Source of the DNA: Nostoc sp. NMS8
Lineage (GTDB): Bacteria; Cyanobacteriota; Cyanobacteriia; Cyanobacteriales; Nostocaceae
Assembly (NCBI RefSeq): GCF_017115045.1
Contig: NZ_JABXKK010000037.1
Location: forward strand, 1 to 55,808
Reading direction: 5' to 3'
DNA: 55,808 nt
Both the position numbers and the translations under genes were made by a program. Position 1 is the first letter of the stretch. Each line of letters begins with the position of its first letter. Below are positions 1 to 8,945 of this stretch, piece by piece. Below the pieces are notes generated by a model that saw only the letters and a list, made by a program, of their open reading frames with translations, made no database searches and was not told the DNA's origin.

Positions 1-32
1 TTTACCCCTTCATACACTACTAAGACTGTACC

Positions 33-1586
33 TCATTTACCTGCAATCTGCTGTATTACTTTGCCCTCATGCTTCACCTGCGTACATTTTAGCTGTGATT
101 CTAAAGCATCAATCTTTCTTAAAAGTGATACTCCCCACAATATAGAAATCACCAACTTAATTGTCATACCCGCTAGCAAAAGTGTCACGATTGTAGCAGC
201 TCTCTTTTGTTGAGCCAGTCTTTTTTGTTGTTCTGCAAGTCGCGCTTCGACTTCTTGGGCACGTTCAGCTTCCAATGCCTGCTGCACTTCTCGCCGATCT
301 AATTCTTCACTAGCAGCTAAAAATAGATAATCTAAATTGCTCAAGCTTTTACCATTTGCCCAAGTTTGGGCATCAATCAAGGCTTGTCCGCGCAACAGGC
401 GAGATTTATCCTTTTCCTTTGAGGCTACCCAGGCATTGAAGGCTTCATAGTAGGGACGCAAATAAGCTAATTTTTTTCCAACCCATTCTAAATTGAAAAC
501 TTCTTGATAAATGCGGTTTTTGATTTGGAGAAAACCTTGTTTTTTAACCACCAAACCAGAGAGCAACAATTCTACCTGTTCTCGACTGTCGTCGGCTGCT
601 ACTTTTGCTCCTTGGAGAATTTGCTGATAAATTCCTAGCAATCTGGCGGCAATTTGTTCGTTTCTGAGGATGCGATCGCGAATTGTCCGCAAATGCTCCG
701 GTTCGTCTTGTGATTCCCATTTCTCGATCATGTATGATCGCACCACATTTTCTATCCAAAATTCTTCTGTGCCAGGGGGAATTTTCAGCTTTCTACCAAC
801 ATCATCTTGAGATAAATTTACCAGTAACCGACACAGCTTTTGAGTAAGAAATGGTTGCCCTTCTGTCCATGCTAATACTTCTTTCAAAACTTTCTGGGGA
901 TGATTGTCTTTTATATCCAGCCCTAAAGATAGTGGTTGAGCTTCTTCAAAAGTGAAACCATTTACTTGGATAGTTTTACCAAGATTAAATGGAGTAGTAT
1001 GATTTCTATTTAGAATTAAGTCTGAAGGTGTCGCAACCCCAAAAATTGCAAATGTAATCCGATGATATTCTGGATCAATTGCTCTTTGGTTATAACAGAA
1101 CCGAATCAAGTTAAAAAAGTCATCGACAGAAAAATCAAGGCTTAGAATACTATCAATTTCATCAATAAAAATAAATAATCTTTCGTTAGGAAACTGAGCT
1201 AAGAGATTTTCTGCAATAAACCGACTAAGTTTCTGAACCAAAGAAATATCATTTTTTTCTTGCCACCAGGTTTTTAAATTGACTTTTCCTAATAGTTTAA
1301 AACTTAACCAGATATCACCAACAACTCCCTTATACCACTGTTCTGGAGTTATATTTTCACAACCAATATTAGTCATATCAACGGTGGCACATCTAAAGCC
1401 CTCTTGTTGCAAGCGGTGCTTTGTTTTTACCATCAGCGAAGATTTACCCATTTGCCTACAGCTGAGAATGTAGCAAAATTCACCCTGTTTCAATGCTTCA
1501 TAAAGCTCTACATCTGCTCTGCGCTCGACATAGCTAGGAGCATCACTGGTGAGCGTACCACCAACTTGATATCGATAATTATTCAT
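33..1586 (-). CDS. AAA-like (AAA_35) P-loop ATPase with C-terminal membrane segment
   Basis: 517 aa. Residues about 10-370 match the cyanobacterial AAA-like family, which uses a degenerate P-loop. The P-loop CRQMGKSSL is at 43-51 and an intact Walker B, FIFIDEID, at 138-145. Near the C-terminus an Ala/Glu/Arg-rich coiled coil (about 430-460) leads into one hydrophobic segment (about 463-490) and a short tail. In this family the ATPase is often followed by WD40 or CHASE2 domains; here nothing follows the membrane segment, so this is a short form. The gene starts at ATG and lies about 100 bp downstream of a second AAA-like gene on the same strand, so the two may be co-transcribed. The ATPase is probably signalling or STAND-like, tethered to the membrane with its bulk in the cytoplasm. 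Family assignment is firm; the cellular role is unknown. Confidence 0.85.
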   Translation of the reverse strand: MNNYRYQVGGTLTSDAPSYVERRADVELYEALKQGEFCYILSCRQMGKSSLMVKTKHRLQQEGFRCATVDMTNIGCENITPEQWYKGVVGDIWLSFKLLGKVNLKTWWQEKNDISLVQKLSRFIAENLLAQFPNERLFIFIDEIDSILSLDFSVDDFFNLIRFCYNQRAIDPEYHRITFAIFGVATPSDLILNRNHTTPFNLGKTIQVNGFTFEEAQPLSLGLDIKDNHPQKVLKEVLAWTEGQPFLTQKLCRLLVNLSQDDVGRKLKIPPGTEEFWIENVVRSYMIEKWESQDEPEHLRTIRDRILRNEQIAARLLGIYQQILQGAKVAADDSREQVELLLSGLVVKKQGFLQIKNRIYQEVFNLEWVGKKLAYLRPYYEAFNAWVASKEKDKSRLLRGQALIDAQTWANGKSLSNLDYLFLAASEELDRREVQQALEAERAQEVEARLAEQQKRLAQQKRAATIVTLLLAGMTIKLVISILWGVSLLRKIDALESQLKCTQVKHEGKVIQQIAGK

Positions 1587-1684
1587 TTAATTAATTTTAA
1601 ATTTGTTTTATATCTATTGGGACATCCGAGAAAATTTATATAATTATTGATGGGTAAGCTAGTCTTTACTAACAACTCTCAAAA

Positions 1685-3091
1685 CTAGCTTAAGAACTTC
1701 CTAAAAGCATGAGCATCATTTTGCTTTCCCAACTGTTGGCTAAAATAAAGTCGGTATAACTCACACATGGCGCTAGCTTGATTGCCGTTTAATTGAACCA
1801 AACCCATACTTTCTAGTTTATAAGCTGCGATCGCGTCTAACTCCACTTTTTCATCTGTTGCAATTACTTGTTGCATAGCTGACATTAATTCTGGTTCTCT
1901 TTGCAGTAGTGTTAACAGTTCTCGTAAATGCTGACCGTAAATTCCTACTTGTGTAGATGCATTTTCTAATAACACCTCCAGCGTCATTTCTCCCTGAGAG
2001 AGATGATAAAACGCAAGGCTCACCAGATAGGGATGTCCTCCTACCATTGTTTGTAGGGATGCAAGACTTTTTGCCCCTTCTGACTCTCCTGCATAATCTA
2101 GTCCGTAACGTAATGCTAAATTCTGTACCTGCTTGAGAGTAAATGGTGGCAGTGTAATTGTTAGCCCTACATTGAAAGGCGATTGGTTGAGCTTCAGCGG
2201 AATATAAATTTCTGTAGTGTGAACCACTACCATCCGCAGTTTTTGCCAAGTATCATCTTGCTTTGCTTGTTCATGCCAAAATCGCAGCATTGGCAGAAAG
2301 TCTTGGGCAATATTGGGATGTTCAAAAACCCGATGGACTTCATTTAAAGCCAAAACTACAGGATGATCGTGAATGTACTGTAACAGATATGCTTCAAAAT
2401 AGATTTTGCAGCTTACCTTGCTACCCATTTCTATATCCCAAAAATCATCAAGACAGGGAAGAAGATTTAACTGCCTGCTGACATTTACACAAAACCAACG
2501 CAAAAATTTATCCAGGGAAGCAAAAACGTCTTGGTCAGCTTCTTGGAAGTCTAAATAGACAATTTGATAATCTCGCTCTCTAGCGTAAGCAATCATCCGA
2601 TTCAGTAGAGAACTTTTTCCCATCTTTCTAGATGCTTTGATGCGGATTAAGCAACCAGGATGCAAAATCTCATTACAGACAAGTTCTTCCAGAGAAGGGC
2701 GATTGATGTAAAGAGGAGAACCCAGGGCAACAGGGCCGCTAGGAAATTCTATTTTGCTTGCTGAAAAAAAGTCTGAAGAAACCATTTCTAAGCTAGATTC
2801 TTCGCCGAACTTTGGTTGGATCTGATTTTCTTGATTAATGATGTCGTCTTGTAGGTGATTCTTCAAGGCTAAATGCAGATTTTTTTTCGTTACTCTTTTT
2901 CCAAGTGCGATGGAAAGGTCTTGCCATAACTCAGAGCCAACCTCTTTGATGTAATTATTGCCGTAGCCTGATACCTCTGCCATTTCACTGTAAGTTTTGC
3001 CCAACCATGATTGATATAGCACAAACCACTGAATTGAATCGAGAGGCTTGTCTTGCAGAATTTTTTTTACAGATTGTAGAAACTTATCCAC
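1685..3091 (-). CDS. AAA-like ATPase with N-terminal HTH (vWA-MoxR-associated type), degenerate Walker B
   Basis: 468 aa, GTG start. Residues 1-85 resemble the helix-turn-helix domain found at the N-terminus of vWA-MoxR-associated proteins (the QWFVLYQSWLGKTYSEMA region), followed by a polar linker and an AAA-like NTPase. The P-loop ASRKMGKSSL is at 153-162. At the Walker B position the sequence reads ALNEVHRVF (248-256), where relatives usually have ALDEVDRVF. The first acidic residue is therefore Asn250 while Glu251 is kept, which suggests slow or absent ATP hydrolysis. It sits upstream of, and on the same strand as, the AAA-like gene at 33-1586, a likely two-gene unit. Known relatives occur in predicted NTP-dependent conflict or signalling systems; a role here is inference. 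Confidence 0.8.
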   Translation of the reverse strand: MDKFLQSVKKILQDKPLDSIQWFVLYQSWLGKTYSEMAEVSGYGNNYIKEVGSELWQDLSIALGKRVTKKNLHLALKNHLQDDIINQENQIQPKFGEESSLEMVSSDFFSASKIEFPSGPVALGSPLYINRPSLEELVCNEILHPGCLIRIKASRKMGKSSLLNRMIAYARERDYQIVYLDFQEADQDVFASLDKFLRWFCVNVSRQLNLLPCLDDFWDIEMGSKVSCKIYFEAYLLQYIHDHPVVLALNEVHRVFEHPNIAQDFLPMLRFWHEQAKQDDTWQKLRMVVVHTTEIYIPLKLNQSPFNVGLTITLPPFTLKQVQNLALRYGLDYAGESEGAKSLASLQTMVGGHPYLVSLAFYHLSQGEMTLEVLLENASTQVGIYGQHLRELLTLLQREPELMSAMQQVIATDEKVELDAIAAYKLESMGLVQLNGNQASAMCELYRLYFSQQLGKQNDAHAFRKFLS

Positions 3092-3134
3092 AGCGTATAA
3101 ATTGTTAAGCAGCTAGGAAATTTACTTATACTTT

Positions 3135-3485
3135 TTAGAGGATGTTTGAAAAGCATTAGGCAATAGAATTCGCTACTACACAAAACTTAGTCCACCTTTC
3201 CTGCGGAACGCTACGCGAACGTGGACTAAGAGGATGTCTGAGAAGTATCAAATATTTCTTGATACCCCCTTAAAGAAAGGGGGGAATAAGAGTCTTAAAG
3301 TCCCCCTTTTTAAGGGGGATTTAGGGGGATCTCCAAGGGTTTATATGTATACAAAAAAACTTTTCAGACATCCTCTAAGAGAAAATCAAGACTTTTTAAC
3401 CCACAGAGGTAGGTTTAGTTTATGTAGCTGCGACTTCCAGTCGCCCGATGAATAATAAATTAGACTTTTCAAACAACCTCTTAGA
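3135..3485. repeat. Nested palindromic repeat element, copy 1 of the fold-back family
   Basis: This fills most of the 677-base gap between the AAA-like gene and the protochlorophyllide reductase. Outer inverted repeats are TTAGAGGATGTTTGAAAAG (3135-3153) and its near-complement at 3465-3485. Inside lies a copy of the GAATTCGC-type fold-back repeat (3166-3445). Within that, a second element (3226-3380) is bounded by AAGAGGATGTCTGAGAAGT and its complement, with G-rich and C-rich tracts that pair with each other. A further inverted repeat TTAGTCCAC/GTGGACTAAG is at 3187-3230. No coding capacity is evident. Confidence 0.7.
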
Positions 3486-3735
3486 CTATTTAATAATATA
3501 CATCTGAATACGTCTGAAAAAATACTTAAACACGCAAAAATCCCAGATTGCATTGATAGAGTTGAAAACTGTGTAAATACATCACAATGATTATTTTATT
3601 TATATATTTTTGAATATTCTTTGTATAAATATATATTTTTATCTTAAAGATTAGTCCCTGTTACTTGGAGTAAGAGGTGAGTTCAGCCGAATACAACTTT
3701 GAAAAGCTGGTGATAACGATGGTTCACTGGTGTGA

Positions 3736-4728
<993 letters not shown>

Positions 4729-4805
4729 TGATACAAGACTTGGCATTACCCTTGTGTATAATTCATCTTTTTGGAATTGGCATCATGCAGAGGTAAAGAA
4801 TGCTT

Positions 4806-4828
4806 GAGGTGATTATTTAAGTCACCTC
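4806..4828 (+). terminator. Stem-loop downstream of por
   Basis: Seven-base stem GAGGTGA/TCACCTC with a 9-nt AT-rich loop, 77 bases after the por stop codon. The following TGACTTTATT is only a weak U-tract, so this may be an attenuated terminator or an RNA-stabilising hairpin. Confidence 0.4.
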
Positions 4829-5118
4829 TGACTTTATTGATAGATTTATTTAACTGGTTGCCAGAAAATATAAAATATTTGGGATTTCCTAGAAAGTAGA
4901 AAATATTATTTTATTTATTGAATTTGTAATTAATTTATATTTAACAACAACTAATGAGAGCGAGAAAATACATTTTTTGCTATAGAAAATAATTCATATA
5001 TTAGGTAATCACGAATGATGCTCATGCTAGCCTGCCCCTTTTAAACGTAGTATTTTATGGTGCTAACACTGATGTTTAATATTTAAAAATTCTGCTACTT
5101 TCTAATTGTTCATCATAA

Positions 5119-5465
5119 ATACAGCCAGTTGATGGTAGCGATCGCCTGATTGGTGGTTCTGGCAATGACACCTTGTTTGGCGGTTCCGGTGATGACACCT
5201 TGGATGGAGGTGTAGGAATTGCCAATCTCGATGGTGGAGTCGGCAATGATACTTACACCGTAGACAACCTCTGAATAGTACACTAGATTCTGGCTTGTTC
5301 CGACTTGGTACTAGTGCCACAACAGGCGATCGCTTTATCTACAATCAAACTACTGGTAATTTGTCCTTTGATAAAGATGGGGTTGGTGGTACAGCACAAG
5401 TTAAAATCGCCCAGTTATTGAATCAGGCAATGCTTACTAATGCAAATATTACTGTCATTGCCTAA
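5119..5465 (+). pseudogene. Remnant of an RTX (haemolysin-type calcium-binding) protein C-terminus
   Basis: Two out-of-register pieces of one former gene. From 5119 to 5274 the plus strand encodes glycine/aspartate nonapeptide repeats ([19 protein letters not shown], then [13 protein letters not shown]) and then hits a TGA. From 5283 to 5465 a different frame encodes the typical end of cyanobacterial RTX proteins: FRLGTSATTGDRFIYN, then a segment ending ANITVIA and a TAA stop. There is no start codon or upstream coding region; a stop at 5116-5118 precedes the first repeat. The tail is therefore the decayed 3' end of a large secreted calcium-binding protein whose 5' part has been lost. Confidence 0.8.
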
Positions 5466-5611
5466 CGAAAGCTAACTATAGCAAGCATTGGTTGATGACC
5501 CAGCAATAGACAGATAATACAAATCGTATGTGAGCTTAAAACACTTTAAAATTCAGATGCTCTCTATTCCCTACTCTCTTGACTTATACATGGAAAAGTA
5601 TGTAAAATGTT

Positions 5612-5736
5612 AGACGCATAGAAGGGGAGTAGCTGCTGGCAAAAAAACTTGAAAGCCAGTACATCTGAATCAACATACTGGCGATGAGCCTGGTTCAGGT
5701 GGCAAATAATAAATATTTGATAGCGAGACCTTCACT
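5612..5736 (+). promoter_or_regulatory. yybP-ykoY family (manganese) riboswitch
   Basis: The leader of the UPF0016 gene holds the conserved elements of this class: AAGGGGAGTAGC (5622-5633) in the first loop, a CTGGC/GCCAG stem (5636-5640 with 5655-5659), GCGATGAGCCTGGTTCAGG (5681-5699), and GCGAGACCTTCAC (5723-5735) closing the P1 helix by AAGG/CCTT pairing. The class binds Mn2+ and turns on Mn efflux genes, which fits the downstream gene. The 3' P1 strand also forms the left arm of the terminator at 5726-5775, so the two folds exclude each other. Confidence 0.9.
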
Positions 5737-5775
5737 AAGTTCACACCGAAAAGTGTAAACTTGGTGAGGTCTTTT
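5726..5775 (+). terminator. Riboswitch-controlled intrinsic terminator
   Basis: Long hairpin: left arm 5726-5746 (AGACCTTCACTAAGTTCACAC), loop CGAAAA, right arm 5753-5772, then TTTT. One bulge, one G-U pair and one mismatch are present. The left arm uses the P1 3' strand of the riboswitch, so ligand binding should block this hairpin and allow read-through into the exporter gene. Confidence 0.8.
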
Positions 5776-5826
5776 GGCTCTCATCAAGCTTCACATCGGT
5801 AAACGATTCTTGAGGAGCTTGAGAGA

Positions 5827-6447
5827 GTGTTAACAGCTTTTACCGCAGCTTTATTACTAATTACAGTTTCCGAATTAGGCGATAAAACATTTTTTATTGC
5901 TGTAATTTTGGCAATGCACCACCCGCGGCGGCTGGTATTTATAGGTGTGACATTTGCTTTGGCAGCGATGACAATCCTTTCGGTGATATTTGGGCAAGCG
6001 GTATCTCTGTTACCAAAAGTTTATATTCATTATGCCGAAATAGCATTATTTATTGCCTTTGGGATCAAGCTGCTATACGACGCTAGTAAGATGTCCTCAG
6101 CTGCTTGTGATACCGAAGTTGTAGAAGAAGCCGAAGCAGCGGTGAAACAAGCAGATTTGCAGCTACCAAAGCATAAGACATCGTTAGCAATTATCACAGA
6201 AGCCTTTGTGTTGACATTTATGGCAGAGTGGGGCGATCGCACCCAAATTGCCACCATTGCCCTAGCCGCAGGCAATAATCCTGTTGGAGTGACAATAGGT
6301 GCAATTTTAGGACATGCCATTTGTGCTGCGATCGCTGTTATCGGTGGCAAAATGATTGCCGGACGCATTTCTGAACGTCAACTCACCCTGATTGGCGGAT
6401 TCCTGTTTTTAGTCTTTGGCGTTGTTGCCGCCATTGAGGGAGCGTAA
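5827..6447 (+). CDS. mnx: UPF0016/GDT1-family manganese exporter (Mnx-like)
   Basis: 206 aa with about six membrane helices. It has the two signature motifs of the UPF0016 family, ELGDKT (16-21) and EWGDRT (134-139), one in each half of an inverted-repeat fold. Cyanobacterial members export Mn2+ from the cytoplasm or into the thylakoid lumen and protect against Mn overload. A hydrophilic loop of about 35 residues joins the two halves. The start is GTG at 5827, with GAGGAG at 5812-5817. It is preceded by a Mn-type riboswitch with an overlapping terminator, which supports both the function and induction by Mn. The gene symbol follows the cyanobacterial Mnx proteins by family likeness. Confidence 0.9.
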   Translation: MLTAFTAALLLITVSELGDKTFFIAVILAMHHPRRLVFIGVTFALAAMTILSVIFGQAVSLLPKVYIHYAEIALFIAFGIKLLYDASKMSSAACDTEVVEEAEAAVKQADLQLPKHKTSLAIITEAFVLTFMAEWGDRTQIATIALAAGNNPVGVTIGAILGHAICAAIAVIGGKMIAGRISERQLTLIGGFLFLVFGVVAAIEGA

Positions 6448-6451
6448 GGGT

Positions 6452-6544
6452 AAGAATGGGGAGCAGAGGGGCAGGGAGCAGGGGGAAAATTCTTCTCCTC
6501 TGCACCCTTCCCCCTGCACCTTTGCCTCTTGTGCCCAATCCCCA
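6452..6544. repeat. G-rich/C-rich cyanobacterial intergenic repeat
   Basis: The gap between the convergent mnx and TPR genes is GGGGAGCAGAGGGGCAGGGA-type sequence followed by its complementary C-rich strand (CTTCCCCCTGCACC), so the transcript of either gene can fold into a long hairpin. Comparable G-rich tracts recur at 31329 and 36361. Confidence 0.6.
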
Positions 6545-7438
6545 TCATTTAGGCTTACTTTCCAATGAAGGCGCGGAAGATGGAGCAGATTTAGGAATAG
6601 AAGGAAGCGTTGCTGCCTTTTTAATTTCGTCTCTGTACTGAGCAGGTGCTAAAGCTGCGGCACTATCAAACAAAGGTTTTGCCTCTGCGTCTTTGCCTTG
6701 TTGTTTCAGAAGCATCGCTTTTGCCACAACGGGGCGAAAATCCTTGGGATCTTTCTTAATTGCCTGGTCATAAGCAGAGCTAGCTTGAGCATAGCGTTTC
6801 TGAGAAGCATGAACAGAACCTAATAGCACCTGCACGGCTACCGTATCTACACTTCCAGGCAGAATTGTATTTGCCTGGGCTGCATTAGAAAGGGTTTCTT
6901 GTAACAAACCAATGGCCGCTTCAGGGCGTTGTTGACTTATCAACAGAGCCACCATTCCTTGTAAAGCCTTCAAATCACCTGGTTTTGTAGACAAAATCGA
7001 GCGATAAGCTTGAGCGGCTCCTTCGCGATCGCCAATTTGCTGTTTGGCTTGAGCTAGTAGCACTGAATACTCAGACTGTTCGGGATTTAGCTTGGCCAGC
7101 TTTTCTAGTGGTTCAATGACTACTTGGATATCAGCAGGTTTTACCTCACTTTTTTCTTTTTGACTTAATAGTTGCAGCCGCGCCTGTAATAGGCCCTTAA
7201 GCGCAGTCTGATTTTCTGGTTCCCTTTGCAAAACCTGTTCATAACCCCGTGCTTCGTCTTCCAGTTTTGATTTTTGGTCAGCGGAGGACAAACTGCCTTT
7301 GGTGCTAGCAGTATTTTGACTTGAGGGTGGCGTATTATTAAATGCTCCAATTATGGGAATCACCGAAACACCCACAAAAGCAAGAATTGCCAGCGCCAAG
7401 ATGACTTGAACTATCCAGCGATTGCGTGTTTGAGACAC
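6545..7438 (-). CDS. Membrane-anchored TPR protein
   Basis: 297 aa, GTG start with AGGAGA about ten bases upstream. One membrane helix (about 8-30) is followed by a Ser/Gln-rich linker and about five tetratricopeptide units (about 60-275), with the usual A/Y/G spacing as in YRSILSTKPGDLKALQGMVALL. The tail is Pro/Ser/Lys-rich. The TPR domain probably faces the periplasm or lumen side and acts as a protein-binding scaffold. It is convergent with the manganese exporter and has no operon partner. This is a conserved cyanobacterial type without a defined function. Confidence 0.8.
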   Translation of the reverse strand: MSQTRNRWIVQVILALAILAFVGVSVIPIIGAFNNTPPSSQNTASTKGSLSSADQKSKLEDEARGYEQVLQREPENQTALKGLLQARLQLLSQKEKSEVKPADIQVVIEPLEKLAKLNPEQSEYSVLLAQAKQQIGDREGAAQAYRSILSTKPGDLKALQGMVALLISQQRPEAAIGLLQETLSNAAQANTILPGSVDTVAVQVLLGSVHASQKRYAQASSAYDQAIKKDPKDFRPVVAKAMLLKQQGKDAEAKPLFDSAAALAPAQYRDEIKKAATLPSIPKSAPSSAPSLESKPK

Positions 7439-7640
7439 AGTTTTGTCTTTCTCCTAAATTTTAATGACATGAGCATTTACACAAATCGTAAAGTTAAAAA
7501 TTTCCAAAACTTTGCGGAATACTGCCAATTGCCTGTGAATTTTATAACAATTAACTATCTACACTGCTAAAGTAAGTGATGACTTTAGGAGGAGCCGTCA
7601 GAATTGTAGCTATGATATGCTTCCGAAACTAGTGTAAAGC

Positions 7641-7681
7641 CGCTAAATTAGACATTTAGTGTATAAACACTAAATTTAGCG
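7641..7681. repeat. 41-base nested palindrome upstream of the 7817 gene
   Basis: Outer arms CGCTAAAT (7641-7648) and ATTTAGCG (7674-7681) enclose inner arms TTAGTGT (7656-7662) and ACACTAA (7667-7673) around a 4-base loop. It has no U-tract on either side, so it is more likely an operator or leader RNA structure than a terminator. Confidence 0.55.
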
Positions 7682-7816
7682 CCTTTAGGATTGTCTAGAG
7701 TACCTAGTGTGACTTTGTGAAAAGTCAATATGCTTTCAATCAGTCGCACAAATGCTCTTTCCAGCTGCCTTTGTAAAATCCCACAATGGGATGTGTCTCC
7801 GCCGCAAGGAGTTTTT

Positions 7817-8842
7817 ATGAATTCCGACCTGATGCCGTTGCCTGAATCTTCCAATTCTTCTGCCTCTAACCAGGGCCCAATTAAAATAGAGGCTGCCGCT
7901 AATGTTCACATAGCAGCCCACTCCTCTAAACCTGAAAATTCGCCTGTCAAACCCAGCGAGACTGACTCAAACGGGAACTCGATCAATCGACAGCAACCGA
8001 TTCCGCCTCCCAGTGAACCGATGCAGTATCGAGCGATCGGATTAGTCCGGGGTCGCTATCATGCTAGCAGCGAACAATTTACTCAAGGTACTCTGCTGAC
8101 CGCAGATGGTGTAGAACTCAATGCCGTCCTCCTAGGCCGGATTATGAGCTTGGTCAAGAATCACCTAGACTTAGAAAAAGAACACCTGTGGGTAGTATAT
8201 CCACGTACAAGACAAGAAAATGATACCTTGCACATCCAAATCGTCGGAGTCTGGGAGCCAGAAAATCTGGCTAAAAACTCAACAGATGAGGACGAGTTAG
8301 ATTTGGAATTGCAAGAGTTACAGACACCCGATGATGGCTTATCGGAAAATTCTGAACTAAACACAACCGTAATACCCTCATCAGAAGTTGCAGATGGTGG
8401 TTTTTCTGTTCGTGGTGAAGTAGTATACCAGTCTTTTGATGCTAAAAGTTTGGTAGTCAAAATTAGGCAAGCTCCACGCAAATCAACTGATAAACCCAAA
8501 TATTTTAAGTTGAAATTGAGGGGTGTGCTGACCACTAAAGCAGTAGGAAAATTCTGGGACTTCCAAGCCAAGCGAGAAGCTGACGTTTTGATCGTAGAAA
8601 AAGCTGAGGCGATCGCTGATTTGCCCAAAAAACGCAAACCACCATTCAAAGGTGCGCCTCGTGCTGGTAGTGGTGGTGGTGGTTTTGGTGGAAGAAAACC
8701 ATTCCCCCCTAGACGCAGTGGCGAAACCCCTCGTCCTATCAAGAAAACAGGCGTAAGCAGCGACCCCTCTGTGGTGTCAAAGCCTATACCAAAAACACCC
8801 ACTCCAAAACCGATCAAGCGACCGAAACCGACTCAAGAGTAG
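7817..8842 (+). CDS. Conserved cyanobacterial protein of unknown function, basic Gly/Pro-rich tail
   Basis: 341 aa from the ATG at 7817, chosen because AAGGAG (7806-7811) precedes it by five bases; the frame is also open upstream to 7730. The first 65 residues are Ser/Pro-rich. A folded-looking core begins YRAIGLVRGRYHAS and continues through a WVVYPRTR segment, then an acidic linker (about 155-190), then a second core region (RGEVVYQSFDAKSLVVKIRQ). The last 70 residues are strongly basic with GSGGGGFGGRKPFPPRR, as in nucleic-acid-binding tails. I do not recognise a named family. RNA or DNA binding is a guess from the tail alone. Confidence 0.75.
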   Translation: MNSDLMPLPESSNSSASNQGPIKIEAAANVHIAAHSSKPENSPVKPSETDSNGNSINRQQPIPPPSEPMQYRAIGLVRGRYHASSEQFTQGTLLTADGVELNAVLLGRIMSLVKNHLDLEKEHLWVVYPRTRQENDTLHIQIVGVWEPENLAKNSTDEDELDLELQELQTPDDGLSENSELNTTVIPSSEVADGGFSVRGEVVYQSFDAKSLVVKIRQAPRKSTDKPKYFKLKLRGVLTTKAVGKFWDFQAKREADVLIVEKAEAIADLPKKRKPPFKGAPRAGSGGGGFGGRKPFPPRRSGETPRPIKKTGVSSDPSVVSKPIPKTPTPKPIKRPKPTQE

Positions 8843-8856
8843 GGAACGGGGCAATT

Positions 8857-8945
8857 CAATTTTGGATTTTGGATTTTAGATTTTGGATTAAATTCCAATC
8901 CAAAATCCAAAATCTAAAATTCTTACTCCCCACTCCCCACTCTCA
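8857..8945. repeat. TTTTGGAT/ATCCAAAA palindromic repeat with heptamer tail
   Basis: Repeated TTTTGGAT units are followed by repeated ATCCAAAA units, forming a long A/T-rich hairpin, then ACTCCCC heptamers running up to the end of the DUF39 gene. It separates two convergent genes and could act as a bidirectional terminator. Confidence 0.55.

Noticed and set aside
8161..8817. 218-codon minus-strand ORF
   Set aside because: Antisense to the 7817 gene; Ser/Pro/Leu-rich shadow without family signature.
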